64,000 nucleotides of DNA. Origin: Rhea pennata (taxonomy: Eukaryota; Chordata; Aves; Rheiformes; Rheidae). Each line of letters starts with the position of its first letter. The stretch's first letter is position 1. Positions 1 through 17,719 of the stretch are shown here, one piece after another. The notes beneath the pieces were generated by a model. The model had not been told where the DNA came from. It saw nothing but the letters and a program-made list of their open reading frames with translations, and did no database searches. The DNA is taken from positions 1,922,001 through 1,986,000 of the forward strand of contig NW_026907680.1 of NCBI RefSeq assembly GCF_028389875.1. The letters are read 5' to 3'. The position numbers were made by a program, and so were the translations under genes.

Positions 1-641
1 AATGCAAACGATTAATCGCCTGTGATAACAGAATTAATTTAAGTTAAAATAAATAAATAAATAAATACTTCCTAGGTCTATAGATTTATTATTATCACAG
101 TCATAAGATGACTTCTCAGTTCTTAAACACTATTTGGATACAATGTATCACATCTAAGTTTTCATAAAACTTTTTGTGGCCTGTTTGCTTTCAGACAAGA
201 TAGCAGGTAACAATTTAAGGAAGGAACAGCAATAGGTTTTTCAGGAAGTAGCTGATTTTAAGGAAGTTTGGAAAGACACATACTAACGTACACAGAGAGG
301 GCTGACAGGCAACCATCCTTGCAACGTGTGATAGTTTTCTGACAGTTTAAGATACAAGGATGTTAATCTGAGCCTTTAACTCTCCAGGAATGAATTCAGA
401 GGAAACAAGAGGCTTAAGAATTTTATGCTATTGCAGCATCAGCATGCCTTTATCAGTATTTCCAGAAATCCTATGAAGAATCCTTCCAGTTTAGTAAAAT
501 GCATTACATGAAGCAAAGATCACACCAATACAAACAGGAAACGGAACTGTAATTCTTAGCAGACTTGTTTTCTATACTACCTATGCAGTGCCCTGCTATG
601 GGGTGGCCTGCTACCAACCACCACAGGGAACCCCCCAGTTA

Positions 642-6639
<5,998 letters not shown>

Positions 6640-7159
6640 TTAGATTCTCACTCTGTACAAGACCTTTAAAAAAAGTAAAAAAGCAAAAAGAAATTACATA
6701 AAAGGACTTCACATTGAGGTACCAAATCGTGTGTAGTGTTAAGAATGAGCTTCAGTGGTTTAAAAACAAAAAACAAAAAACAAAAACAAAAAACCCAAAA
6801 CAATATTCCTCTTATAAACTGCATAAGCACTGTCACCTCTTCACAGTGAAACAGTTTCCATTTTCTCCACTGAGGTACAGAGGACAGAAAAGAGAGCCAG
6901 ATTCCAACAGCGTTTTTGAGAAATAGCATTTTTCGGAATGCTGAGGCAACACTGCCTTCTCCAAGCAAGGAAAACAGACCAAGAAAACATCTTGCACAAC
7001 CTGGCAGTTTTCCTACTGAAAACACCCACCTATCTCCTTCTGTCAGCTCAGGACAGCTCTGTACCCTCCCCACACCCTCCCCCCTTTACACCACAAAATG
7101 CCCTATGTAACAGAAATAACGCTTCCTACATATTCTACTCCTCTCATCACTCTAGCACA

Positions 7160-8190
7160 CACCATGCCACACACACACACACACGCGCGGGCGTGCTTGT
7201 CACCCGCCGGCAGCCCGCCGCACTCCCAGGCCTCGCTGCCAGGCCCTGAGTCGGCAGCGACACCCCCGCTCCGCTCCGCTCCGCCCCCGAGGGCGCCGCG
7301 GCCCAGGCCCAGGCCCAGGCCCCGCCCGCCGCCCCCACCGCAGCCGCCTCCAACGATTGGTCGCGCGGACGTGACGTCACTGGAGCAGTTCTGCGGGGGG
7401 GGGAACGCCGTTGCCGGGGAGATGCCGTTAACGGCGGGGGGGGGAGGGGGGCGGGGGAGACGACTCCACTTTTGAAAAACAACGTTCGCCCGTGCACAGC
7501 CCGGCCGCTTTCCTACTGAAAACCCCCGCCCGTGTCCGTCTCCAGACCCTCCGCACACCCCCCCGCCTTTACGCCACAAAATGCCGCACACAACAGCAGT
7601 AACACTGGCCACTTTCCCTGCTCCTCCCATCAGCGCAGGAAACTGCCACGCCTCCCCCGGCCACAGGCTTCAAAACCTCTCAGCTACTTCCTCGCTGAAC
7701 ACAAACATACAAGAGTTACCTCAGAGAACACGCGGTTTAACTGAAATGACAGGATTTCACACGCACAGCCCTCTCCCACCTCCACCACCCTAGACCCTTC
7801 CCCACACCCCCCCCACTCTGGCACACACCACGACACGCACGGACACTTGTCACCTGCCAGCGGCCCGCCGCGCTCCCAGGCCTCGCTGACAGGCCCTGAG
7901 CGCGCACGCCCCGGCTCCCCCGCAGCCAAACCCCGCCGACCACAAGCAGACTCGGCCCCGCAACTAGCAGGCGCCCCGGGAGGGCGGCGACACCGCCGCT
8001 CCGCTCCGCTCCGCCCCCGAGGGCGCCCAGGCCCCGCCCCAGGCCCAGGCTCCGCCTGCCGCCCCCACCGCAGCCGCCCTCACCGCAGCCGCCTCCAACG
8101 ATTGGTCGCGCGGACCCGTGACGTCACTGGAGGCAGTTCCGCGGGGGCGGGGACGCCGTTGCCAGGGGGACGCCGTTGCCAGGGGGACGC
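7160..8190 (-). promoter_or_regulatory. Tandemly duplicated CpG-island promoter of TMEM209
   Basis: This very CpG-rich stretch contains two similar promoter units. Each has an inverted CCAAT box (ATTGG at 7356-7360 and 8101-8105), a GCGCGG spacer, and a perfect palindromic CRE (TGACGTCA at 7372-7379 and 8119-8126). GTTGCC half-sites of RFX type follow (7410-7415; 8158-8163 and 8175-8180). Flanking blocks such as CTCCCAGGCCTCGCTG and CGCTCCGCTCCGCCCCCGAGGGCGCC are also repeated. The offset is about 745 bases between cores, but 500-660 between other blocks, so more than one duplication step is likely. Its place just upstream of the first TMEM209 coding exon suggests it drives that gene. A bidirectional role is possible, but I see no plus-strand host gene before the palindrome starts. 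Confidence 0.7.
7164..7191. repeat. (CA)n microsatellite
   Basis: A run of CA dinucleotides passing into CGCG at the left edge of the first promoter unit. Confidence 0.85.
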
Positions 8191-8690
8191 TCGCGCAGCC
8201 GCCCCGGACGCCCCGGCCGATGGCGCCTGCCCGACCCGGCCGCAAGCGGCGCCAGGCGCCATGGCGGCCCCAGCGCGGCAGCCGCGATGCCCCCCGCACC
8301 CTGCTGCCCGCCTTGGCCGCCACCGGCCGTGCCCACACCCGGCCGTACCCTTCCCCTGCTCGGCTCCCACTACGGCCGCGTGCGGGCACACCCCCCGGCT
8401 GCCCCACGCCAGAGCCTGGCCAAATGTGTTGCTCCTGCCTGCAAACCTCACCACGAGGAGCAGGGAGGAATAAAAGCACCGCTGGCCGCTGAAAGGGAGC
8501 ACAACGAGTTACAGCAGACCGCTCTGTGAGCACGGGCCAGCGGACAACCTCAGCTGCTCCAAAACCCTTCCTGCCTTTGCCTCAGATCCCAAGCAGCAAC
8601 CTGAAAGTAAGAAAGCCTAAAAAAGGAGATTAACTACAAGCCTAGACCGCACAGTTATCGATAAACACAGTGTCTAACGCTTGGCCACTC

Positions 8691-8795
8691 TGTGCAGTGT
8701 GCTGTAGGTGACCCTGCTTGAGCAGGGGGGGTTGGACGAGATGATCTCCAGAGGCCCCTTCCAACCTCCACCCTTCAATGATTCTGTGATGGGCG
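8691..8795 (+). mobile_element. CR1 LINE 3' tail; left outer edge of the palindrome
   Basis: The tail matches the conserved avian CR1 end: TGACCCTGCTTGAGCAGG, then GAGATGATCTCCAGAGG, CCCTTCCAACCT and ATGATTCTGTGA. Its inverted partner at 51.25-51.7 kb is much longer. Similarity to that partner stops at about 8691, inside the CR1 sequence. Confidence 0.85.
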
Positions 8796-9846
8796 CTTTC
8801 TCTCGCTTTTTCTCCTGCTGTGGGGGGAATGGAAAATGTGTGGAGGACAAAGAGGCTAGAAGCTGGTCTGAGGTGCAGATCCTTACCGAGGCTTGTCAGT
8901 CTGCAGAGAGAAGGGGACTCAATCCTCATGTAGTGCTGATGAAAGTCTCCCTGAGCAGGCTCTCAAGCAAAGCTCCTGCATTTGCAGATGCGCACGCACC
9001 AGATGGAACGATGAAGCCTGGTCCTCCAGAATCGCCATTGCTAGTGAGGGGCCGCAGGCTTTGCCCTGACTTGGGCTTGCTGGAGTGTCAAGGTGGAGCA
9101 GAGTGGCACTTGGAGGAGGCTCTCCTTCAGCAGCTTAAAGGCCTGCCAGCTTTCTTGAGCTCCTTTGCCCTTCTGAGGTGCCTCCCCTGGCGTCCCCCTA
9201 GCAGGTCTCTGCAGAAGGGGAAGCCTGCTCGCCTCAAGGCCAGCCTCTGGGCTCTGCTGCTCTCCTTCCTACCTGCCCTCGGTCTCTGCAACTCCACTAG
9301 TTCCCGGGTGCTACAGCCCAGGTGGCCATGGATGCTGCTGGCACCAAGCCTCCGGGGTGGCCGCTTCCCCTTCTGGCCCTGGGCACCCGCCTTCTTCCCC
9401 TCACACCTGCAAAAGCCCAGCACTCAAAAGCCCAGCACTCAAGGGCACCCAAGACACACACAAGAGCTGGCAGTTCCCTCCCACCACGCAGCAAGCACTG
9501 GGCCCCAGCAAGGGGGCCCAGGCTCAAGCACTTCCTCCCCTCAGAGGCGTACAGCAGCTTTTTCCTCCTCTCCCCACAGGCCCCCTGCCCCCAGGACATG
9601 CGTTGGCCATGGCAGGGCCCTCTCCACGCCTCTCCCCGGCACCAACAAGACGCAGCACACCCCTAGGCCACAGCCACCACAGCTGCAGCCAAAGAGCTAC
9701 AGCATGACCGCGGCAGAGAGCTGCCCTGGCAGCAGCCCCCAAGCCCTGACTCCTCAGCTCTGCTCTTCAGGCCTCTCCAAAGTTCCCATGCTGCAAACGC
9801 ACGAGCTCACTGCACACCCAGCCAAGAGCCACCCGACTTGGGGCAG

Positions 9847-9905
9847 TTGGTTTAATTCAGCTTCAGAGAACTTCCTGGGTGCTCGCGTGGCTCACAAGTA
9901 GTGCT
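9847..9905 (-). pseudogene. Collapsed terminal exon of the left CCDC81-like copy
   Basis: The minus strand ends in the same C-terminus as the complete gene (CEPREHPGSSLKLN then TAA; stop at the low-coordinate end). The long Ser/Gly-rich part that should precede it is gone; only a short GCT/GCA-rich stretch at 9.90-9.95 kb remains. The 3' flank (9.15-9.85 kb) matches that at 24.3-24.9 kb and 50.2-51.2 kb. Confidence 0.75.
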
Positions 9906-10634
9906 GGTGCTGCTGCTGCTGCTCCTGCCGCTACTTGGCTGTGTCTCTGCACACAGCTCTTCTAACCCCTGGGAAGAAGGTAGAAATGAACAGGCTGTGT
10001 TCTGCCCCACTAGAAAGGCTGAGAAAGTCTGCAGAGTAGTGCAGGCTAGTGTTCGCTGATGGTTTTGCTATATTGACTGTCATGGGACTTGAGACCTTGT
10101 TTGGACACTGCTAATCTGTTGTGAACCAAGACTGGGGGGTACCTGTGTCCAGTATTCAGCAGTCAAGGAGAGCTTTGCAAAGGGGCACACCAACGCTGGA
10201 AGCATCCCTTTGCGCTCAGCTGCTCAGATCTTGCAGGTGCCACTGTTGAAGGCCATTCCCAGCACTCAACAGCTGCCCCCTTGGCTGGAAGGCAAGGCTG
10301 AGCCCAGGCCAGCCCTGTGGCTTGCTCATGGGGCAATGGGGTTGCACCTTGTCTCTCTCGCTCGGCCTCAGAGCCCTCCTGCTTCTCTCCTCCCCTACTC
10401 CCTCAACCCTGCTCCCATTTGCAGAAACAGCCCTTCAGCTCCACAGCAGTGCTGGGCTTTTGCTGGGGGCTGCGGAGAGGGACTTAGTGACAGGCTTTAA
10501 GCCACATCAAGCCCATGTCAGGAAAAGTCACAGCACGCTCTAGGCAGCACAGTGGCTCCGGGATTACAAGTGGCACCCCTTGCTGCCTCACTGCCCCTCA
10601 GTTCTGCCAGGCTTCTCCTGGAGCTGCCACATAC

Positions 10635-10928
10635 CTGCCCTGTCTTGCAAGGCCCCTCTTGACTGTTCAGTCCTTCCTCCTCTTCCTCTAGGCAGGAGAA
10701 GTAGACCTTCAGGGTCACTTGCTTGTCTTCTCCCAGCTGGTATTGGACGATCTTTTGAATACTGGGCTTTTCTTCAGCCAGATTCTCAGCACCCTCCTGC
10801 ACCTGCAAGGCAACTCCACACTGTGCAATGTGCCCCACTTCCAAGTCCACTCCGCTGCTCTCCACATGTTCCTCATCAGCATCTGGAGACTGCAGGACCT
10901 CGGCAATCACCAGGCCCCTGGCTCTGGC
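10635..10928 (-). CDS. Exon K, left copy (98 codons, unknown domain)
   Basis: Aligns over its whole length, without gaps, with exon K at 48262-48555, with only a few residue changes. It is acidic and ends in a Glu run (CLEEEEEG) before PCKTGQ and a strong GTATGT donor. I do not recognise the fold. The acceptor AG of the right copy is not preserved here. Confidence 0.6.
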
Positions 10929-11576
10929 TTGGCCTGGGCCCCCCACTGGACAATGGCTGCTGCAGGCAGGGACTCTGCAGCCCCAGCTGCAGAAGAGCAA
11001 GGGGCTCCACAACATTCCCCAGCTACATCACAGCCTGAGCAGGGTTCCCTGCCTTTCCCATGGGATCAGTCTCCGATGTCTCCTGCTGCCAAATAAATTG
11101 TGGAGGGCATTGTCACTTCCAGGAGCAGCAAGTGCGGGCTTCAACATGGTGGTTTTCTTGAAGGGAAGGTTACTTACACTCTCCTTTGAACCTTGTTTTG
11201 AACCTTCCTGTCAGCATCCTTTTGCCCCAAAGGAAAGCTGAACAAGGCTGAATATCCCTTTCTTGTTTGCACCAAGCATCTCAATAATCACGCAGCTAAG
11301 CAGAAACTGCCCATCTTCTATCACAGAAAGAACCAGAAATTCCACTGCCACCAGAAAGAGGACCCCAGTGGCTCTACAGGCGTGTTCATGGAGAGTGCAG
11401 CACTGAGAGATGCATTGTAAAACTAGAGCACCGCCTTTGAACTCAAAGCCCTGGACAAAGTCAGCCAGGGCTCAAAGAAGGGCACTGGAAGGGCTCTTGT
11501 ACAACCAGCAACCACAGGACAATGCATTTGCAGAATGCAGGCTAGCACAAGAAGGACCCCAGTCAGGAACACTTAC

Positions 11577-11700
11577 CACTCCTGTGTTCTGATGGCCTAC
11601 ATTCACAGGCTGTGTAGCACGTACCCTAGCTTCTGGACGTGGTTTCTTTCCACCTGCTGCTGCATTCTGTGCAGAGCACTGTGAGGAGACTGGGAATGGA
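11577..11700 (-). CDS. Cassette exon E8 (left copy, second)
   Basis: 124 bases, TTTGCAG acceptor and GTAAGT donor, entry phase 2 and exit phase 0. It encodes a short basic, Gln/Ala-rich segment (SSQCSAQNAAAGGKKPRPEA). Homologous to the exons at 44407-44530 and 25774-25897. Confidence 0.65.
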
Positions 11701-12365
11701 CTGCAAATATACACACGGGGAGGTGGTATGAGCACAGGGGGAGTAGGATCTCCACTCCCCCCTCACAAGCTGGGCACCTGCTTCTGCAGCAGAAGGCAGT
11801 GCTGCAGCAGAAGCACAGGGGTTCCACTGACTGCAGGTACATCAACAGCTGTGAAGACTACCCCCAAATAAAACACTCAGGGCTGCACATCATGCCCGAA
11901 AGAGAGCTCTAAGCTCGCCCACAGCATGACTTTCTCTCCATGCAGTGAGGATAGAAGCAGGGTCATCTACAGGACAGGCTCCAACTCATACCACTACCCC
12001 TGTCCTGCCACATGCATTAACCACTGCTCCATGGCCCCAAAGACTCTGTGTTCAGGGATGGGCAATGGATGGTTGCTGGGCTCCCAGTGTCAAAGAAGGA
12101 GAAAGGCATCAAGGCAGTCAAGCACAAAGCTCTGAGCAGGTGGGAGCCAGCACAGAGCTCTGAAGAACCCTTCCCCACAGACAGAGCCCATATGAAGGCG
12201 GAGCATGCGTGCAGGTCACTGGGACTCAGCCGCTGGGAAGCCTTGCTCCCAAAGCACTTTCAGAGCAGCCTGCCCCAGCCCTGGCAATGCAGCCCTAACC
12301 AACCTGTGCTGGGTGGCTGCTCCCTTCATCAGGCAGGGGGGGAAGAAGCAAGGCAAAGTACTCAC

Positions 12366-12451
12366 GTTGGAAAAATACTTGGAAGAGGAGTAGAGGACAA
12401 AAGAGGAGCCGCTCTAGTGGCTGTGAACATTGATTCCCTCATCACCTTCAT
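12366..12451 (-). CDS. Cassette exon E5 (left copy)
   Basis: 86 bases, CTTTGCAG acceptor and GTGAGTAC donor, entry phase 0 and exit phase 2. It begins MKVMRESMFTATRAA and ends LPSIFPT, like the other E5-type exons. Confidence 0.65.
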
Positions 12452-13240
12452 CTGCAAAGGTGAGAAAGAGAGGTGAGATGCTGCCAAGGAAAGGATCTTG
12501 CTGCTCACAAGGGCAGCCCATGTTTCCATGCTTCAGAGAAGAAGCTGCCTCTCAGAATTGCAGAAACAACCCTTGCTCTTGCTCTGCAGCCCCTCCATTC
12601 TACACAACAACAGCTGTGGGGGAATAGGGGAGAATGGCTAAAAGCTCTGGCAGGCTTTTGTCGAGGGCAAGAGCCGAGAGTCTGAGTTAAGAGAGCAGTT
12701 CCTGCCTATAGAGAATTCAAGGGAGGGAAGCCCAGGGGAAGGCAGCTCACTAAACTCTAGGGAAATGTGTCGGTCAGCCTGCTAGGGAGGATGAGAGAGA
12801 GCAGTGGGGGCTGCAATACATCTGTTTTACCAGGAGGAAACGTTTTTCTCAGTCCCTGCGCTCATCCTTTCCCTAAACCTTCCTGTCAGCACCCTTTTGC
12901 TCTGAAAGGCAGTTGAGCAAGGCTGAACATCCCTTTCTTGTTCAGACCAAGCATCTGAATAATCACACAGCTGAGCAAAAACTCTCCATCTCGTATTACA
13001 GAAAGGCTCAGTGCTTCCATGGCCACCAGAAAGAGCAGTGTGTTCATGGAGAGTGCAGGAGTTACAGATATATTGTAAAACTAGTGCACAAGTGGCATTT
13101 CTGAAAGCAAAGCCCCAGGGAAAGTCCGACAAGGCTAAGCAGAACCCATGGGAAGGGCCCTTCTACAGCCAGTGCCCAGAGCACAATGCTTTGGCAGAAA
13201 GCAAGCTGGCAAAAGAAGGACCTCCATCAGGAGCACCTAC

Positions 13241-13361
13241 CTCTGTTGACTTCTGATGGCCATGTACAGGCCACGCAGCTGCTGCTCGAGCTTCTGGCAT
13301 TTGCGTCCTCCTGCCCAGTAATTCCTTCTTCGCAGAATGTGAGTGAATTCCCGGAAGCATG
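13241..13361 (-). CDS. Cassette exon E8 (left copy, first)
   Basis: 121 bases with the TTTGCAG acceptor and GTAGGTGCTC donor shared by 42743-42863. Open in the family frame (MLPGIHSHSAKKELLGRR at the start). Confidence 0.65.
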
Positions 13362-14679
13362 CTGCAAATACACACCGCGGGGATGTGTGCCACAGGACAC
13401 TCAGGACTGCACAACATGCCCAAAAGAAAACTCGAGGAGCCCACAGTTGAGACTTTTTCTCCAGGCACCAAGGAGAGCAGCAGCGTCAGCTCCAAGGACA
13501 GGCTCCAGCACACACCATTACCCACTGTCCTGAGCACTCCAGTAGCCACTGCTGTGTAGCCCCCAAGGACAAGCTTTCTTGGAAGCTTCAGAAATGGAAC
13601 CGGGAATAACTGCTCCGTCCCTTGCAGTCCTTCTCTCTTCAGGCACTTATGTCCCTCCTTCCCATCCTCTTCAAAGAGCCCAAACAACCTGTCCTTGCCT
13701 CTAAGGGCTGCCTGAGCCAAGGGCACATCCTCTCGAGCCTGCTGCTCGCCACCCCTGACTGCTGCCTGGAAATGACCTTCCTTCCTCCTTGCTGCTGGCA
13801 GTCAAAGGAAGGGCATTGCCCAAGGGGAAACACCACAGCTTTGGGGAGATATTCACCCAAGGCATCCTCCCCTCCAGCAGCATTCCTTGCAGCCCTCTCT
13901 TCCACCTCACTCCTCTCTACTAGGCTGCTCACCACAGCTCTACATGCCTGGAGACATTGTTGGCAAAGGATTCTGTGGCAGCAGGCACAGAGGCTCTCTC
14001 TCACCTGAAACAGGGCCCTCCTGCCTCTTCCAGGCCCTGCATGTATGTGCACACACATAGACTCCCCTTTGCATTCACATCCACCAACTCTGCACAAGTG
14101 TGTGTCATGCTTCAGTGACACACAGAGATGCCAGCCAGTGGGGTGTAGTCACACTCTGTTGGTGCCAGCCACCAGAGGGGACTTCAAAGGAAGAAAAGGG
14201 CTCCTAGCTCCCAAAATTCATCCACAACTCTGCAAACAGCCTCTGCTCCTTGGCCTTGCTGCCAGCAGGGCTCCGATTTCACTTTGACATACAAAGCTCG
14301 ATCCTGTCCTGGCCACAAAAGACATCCTCCGCCTTTCCTCCTGCCTAACTGCATACTCACAGGTCTGAGCAAACAACGCACACCCTGCGGCAAAGCTCAC
14401 ACCAACACCTCCCTCTTCACAAGGCTTGACAAGAGCATGCAGACTTTTCCTCAGCCTCCAAAATTGCCCTGAGACACCCAGCACTGCTCTCCGCAAATGA
14501 GCAGCATCCACATTTATTTCACCTACGCGCTAGGAGAAAAGGCCCTCCTCTTCCAAAAGGACCACTTACATTGACTTTCCCAAAGGTCTGGAAGCTGAAA
14601 GCAGAAGCAGCAGCGGAAAGAAGCCAAGAGCAGGCTCTGACAGGCACTTGCTCCGGGCTGCCCAGCCAGCAAGAGAGGC

Positions 14680-14730
14680 CTAGTCCTCATGGCAGAGTTT
14701 AAAAGGCATTCAGGCGGCACGGCTCCCTTC
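14680..14730. other. Deletion junction in the left arm
   Basis: Read on the minus strand, sequence homologous to 36.34 kb is fused here to sequence homologous to about 41.86 kb. The fusion removes the 5' half (E1-E7) of the CCDC81-like gene. Only a few bases of overlap (around CAG) are seen at the joint. Confidence 0.7.
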
Positions 14731-16969
14731 TGCCGGGCAGGGCGGCAGGGCTGTGTGAGCAGGGTGTGCGTGCAGCCAGGTGTGCCCAGGGCTGTGCCTG
14801 AGAGCAGTGTCCTGGGAGGTCAGGGTGCCCAGGGCCATGCCTCTGCCACCTGCGATGGTCAGCACTCAGCCCGCCTGGGCAACTGCCTGCAGGGCTGTAG
14901 GGAGAAGCCGTGGGGGGAAGGAGCAGCCCACAAAAGGGCAGGATCACAGTGCCCCAGAGCGGGGGCTGCGTGGGGCAAGGCTGCTCAGAGCTGCTGCTCA
15001 GCCCCAGGAGCTTGCCCGGAGGAAAGTCAAGGCAGGGACGACTCCACAGGGAAAGAGGTTTCCCCAGTGTTGGCTTTCTGTTCCACGCTGTTTTTTGGGG
15101 GGAAGGGAAAAGGAGGTGCCAAGGCTGGAGAAGAGCTGGAGACTGGGGAGGCTGCTGAGGGGTCAGCAGGTCTGTGAGGAAGCTCAGAAAGTGCTTTTGC
15201 CCCTGCTCTGCCCATGCACAGCAGCAGCAGCAGCAGCTCTGCTGGCCCCAGGAGCCTTTTTGGAGCTGCTCCTTGGCACCTGCCAAGAGGTGCGTGCCCC
15301 GAAGCAGTGCCCTGCTGCTGGGAGGGATCTCTGGGGCACAGACAAGTGCCCCAGAAGTGGGCTGGGGTCTGTTGGCTAAGGCAGGCAATGGACGCAGGAG
15401 AGGGCATTTGGTGCTGACAGGAAAAGCTGCAGGCGGTGGAGCCATGGTGCGAGAAGGGGAGGAAGGTAGAGCAGAAGTGCGGTGGGAGGGAGAGTTAGGG
15501 AATTTAGCTCTCTTCCCCTCCAGTGCAGACGTTTTCTTCCCAGAAAACCCCACATGGCCTCTGCCAGCCCGCAGAGCCTCTGCCCCACAGACCCCAGGGC
15601 AGGCACTACCTTCTCTGCAGACAGACCTCTGGCTGAGGAGAGGGTCTGACTCCAACGAGATGTTACTCCAGCCTAGGCCTCTCTTGCAAAGGCTGGAGCA
15701 GCAGCAAGTACACGGAGGTTCTGCTTGCAGACTGCAGCTCACTAAGTGCTTGAGGCCAGTGTTGCGAGAGCTGCTGGTGCTTCAGCACAGTCTTTCTAGC
15801 ACAGGCTGGAACAGCAGCAATTAAATGCAGAACCGCAAAGAATGCAGTGATTGCCCCAACAGGGTCTTCTTCCAGCAGCCTGGGGCCTGGGAGCTTCCTC
15901 AGCCAGAGGCAGGAGCCACAAAGCCTTTGTCCGCTTGGTCCTTCCAGAAGCACACCCCCACCTTGGGCTGAAAGCACACCGTCAACCTGTGGCAGGGTCA
16001 CATGCGCCTCCTTGCTTGGCTTCTCTCTTCCTCTTCAAAGCACTTCTGCTGGGCTTCTTCTCACCTCTGCAGGGCAAGGAGATTCGGCTTTCAGCGACCT
16101 CTCTCTTGCCTCTCCTTCCTGACCAAGAGCTGTTCGCTCACAGCCTGCCCCGGTCTATGCAAAGTTCAGATGTGGTCATTTTCTCCCCAACAGGCCTCAC
16201 TCCTCCTGCAGCAAATACCCTCTGGCACTTTATTGCCCAGCCATTCCCTGTGCTTTGGTCCTTCTGTAGCTCTTATTTGGGGAGCCTAAAACATGGAGAG
16301 GAATGAGTGGTTCTGGTTTTGGTTTGTTTGAAAAGGTTGATCCCTACCAGAAGCAAGCAAGGCAGAAAGACATCTTGGGCTGGCGTTTTCCTCCAGACCA
16401 CGATTGTCGCAGCAGAGAGTCAGCTGCCTGTATGGGAGCATGATTTGGATCGGAAAAGGGCACGGGATCTCCTCATCACAAAGGCCTTAAGCCATACTGG
16501 GGAGCCAAAGCCCTCAGGGAAAGCCCACAATTTTCTCAGCCCGGTCTTCAAGTATGGCCTCAGAAGGCAAGTGGGCCTCTTGGCATGCTGGGCTGCCACC
16601 TTCAGCAGGAGCGCTCCTGAAGGGGTTGAATTCTTGCTTTTCTCTTTACTCATACAGTTTCAAGAAGAAAACAAGAACTCCCCGGCCTTGTCCCCTGCCA
16701 CACTGAGATAACTGTGGCTCCTACGGGCTCCATTTGCACAACCACCCAGGAAGAGTCTGCATAGGTATTGTCAGAGAAGGAAAGCTCCTCAGATCCACTG
16801 GAGATGTGGGCCTTCCGCTTGTGTATGCAGTGTGCTTCCCAGGCTCCGACAAAGGAAAGGCAGACTTTATGCACCCTGAGAGCTCCTGGAGAGACAACAC
16901 AGCAGGGCCAGCAAGCAGACGGGCTCTGCTGGACCTCCTACTTAAAAAGAAGGGAAGGCTGCATGCGGA

Positions 16970-17708
16970 TATCAAGACTGGCAGCAACCTTGGCTGCAGT
17001 GGCCGTGAGAGTGTGGAGCTGAGGATCCTGAGAGGATGGAAGAGCACAAAATGTGGGATGCCAACACTAGACTGCAGCAGAGCAGACTTTGGCCTCTACA
17101 GGCAGCTGTCTAGGAGAACCCCATGCCAGAGGCTCCCAGAAGTAAGAGGGAAATCAAAGAAAGCTTCTTTGGAGTCCCGGAGTTCCTCCTCCAGGCTGTG
17201 TCCAATTCTGGGCTCCACAACACAAGAGAGACGTGGAGCTACCAGGTGGAGTCCTGCCCCAGAAGGGCTACTAAGATCAGGAAGGGAGTGCAGCATCTCT
17301 CCCACAGGGAACGGTGGAGAGAGCTGGGCCTGTTCAGCCTGGGGCAGAGAAGGCTGAGGGGGGGAATCTCAGCAATGTGTATAAGTATCTGCAGGGTGGG
17401 TGTCGAGAGGATGGGGCCAGACTCTGTTCAGTGGAGCCCAGCGATAGGATGAGAGGCAACAGGCCAGAGTGAAACCCAGGAAGGTCCATCTGAAGACAAA
17501 GGAATAAGCCTTTTCCCTGGGAGGAGTGACAGAGCACTGGAACAGGTTGCCCAGAGAGGCTGTGGAGTCTCCATGCCCGGAGACAGTCAGAAGCCGTCTG
17601 GACAGGGTCCTAGGCAAGCTGCCCTAGGTGACCCTGCGTGAGCAGGGCAGGTGCACTAGAGGCTCTCCAGGTCCCTTCCAACCTCAAAGAGCTCTGTGAT
17701 TCTGTGGT
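16970..17708 (+). mobile_element. CR1 LINE fragment
   Basis: Recognisable by CTGGGCCTGTTCAGCCTGGG, GCAGAGAAGGCTGAGG, the CAGAGCACTGGAACAGG segment and the tail CAGGTCCCTTCCAACCTC followed by ATTCTGTGGTTCTG. It lies in the sequence unique to module copy 1. The 5' limit is uncertain. Confidence 0.85.
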
Positions 17709-17719
17709 TCTGAGAGCTG

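Larger units (their letters stand above)
9847..13361 (-). pseudogene. Headless CCDC81-like gene copy (left arm)
   Basis: Minus-strand copy of the 3' half of the gene at 37.77-50.20 kb. Exons seen, with matching phases: E8 type 13361-13241 (121 bases), E5 type 12451-12366 (86), E8 type 11700-11577 (124), exon K 10928-10635 (294) and the collapsed end at 9.85-9.90 kb. All exons upstream of the first E8, including both HU domains, are missing: the sequence passes at about 14.7 kb directly into material that lies at 36.3 kb in the other arm. At exon K the bases aligned with the acceptor AG of the complete copy read AA. I read it as a decayed duplicate, although every remaining internal exon is open. 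Confidence 0.75.

Noticed and set aside
7103..7630. Long minus-strand open frame (175 codons) in the CpG island
   Set aside because: GC-rich sequence gives long open frames by chance in several frames; it covers the repeated promoter and resembles no protein.
8708..9901. Plus-strand open frame of 397 codons
   Set aside because: It starts in a CR1 tail and runs antisense through the 3' flank and terminal exon of the left CCDC81-like copy.
13163..13726. 187-codon minus frame as one exon
   Set aside because: Only its part 13361-13241 has family splice borders and matches the other E8 exons; the rest is intron read through.
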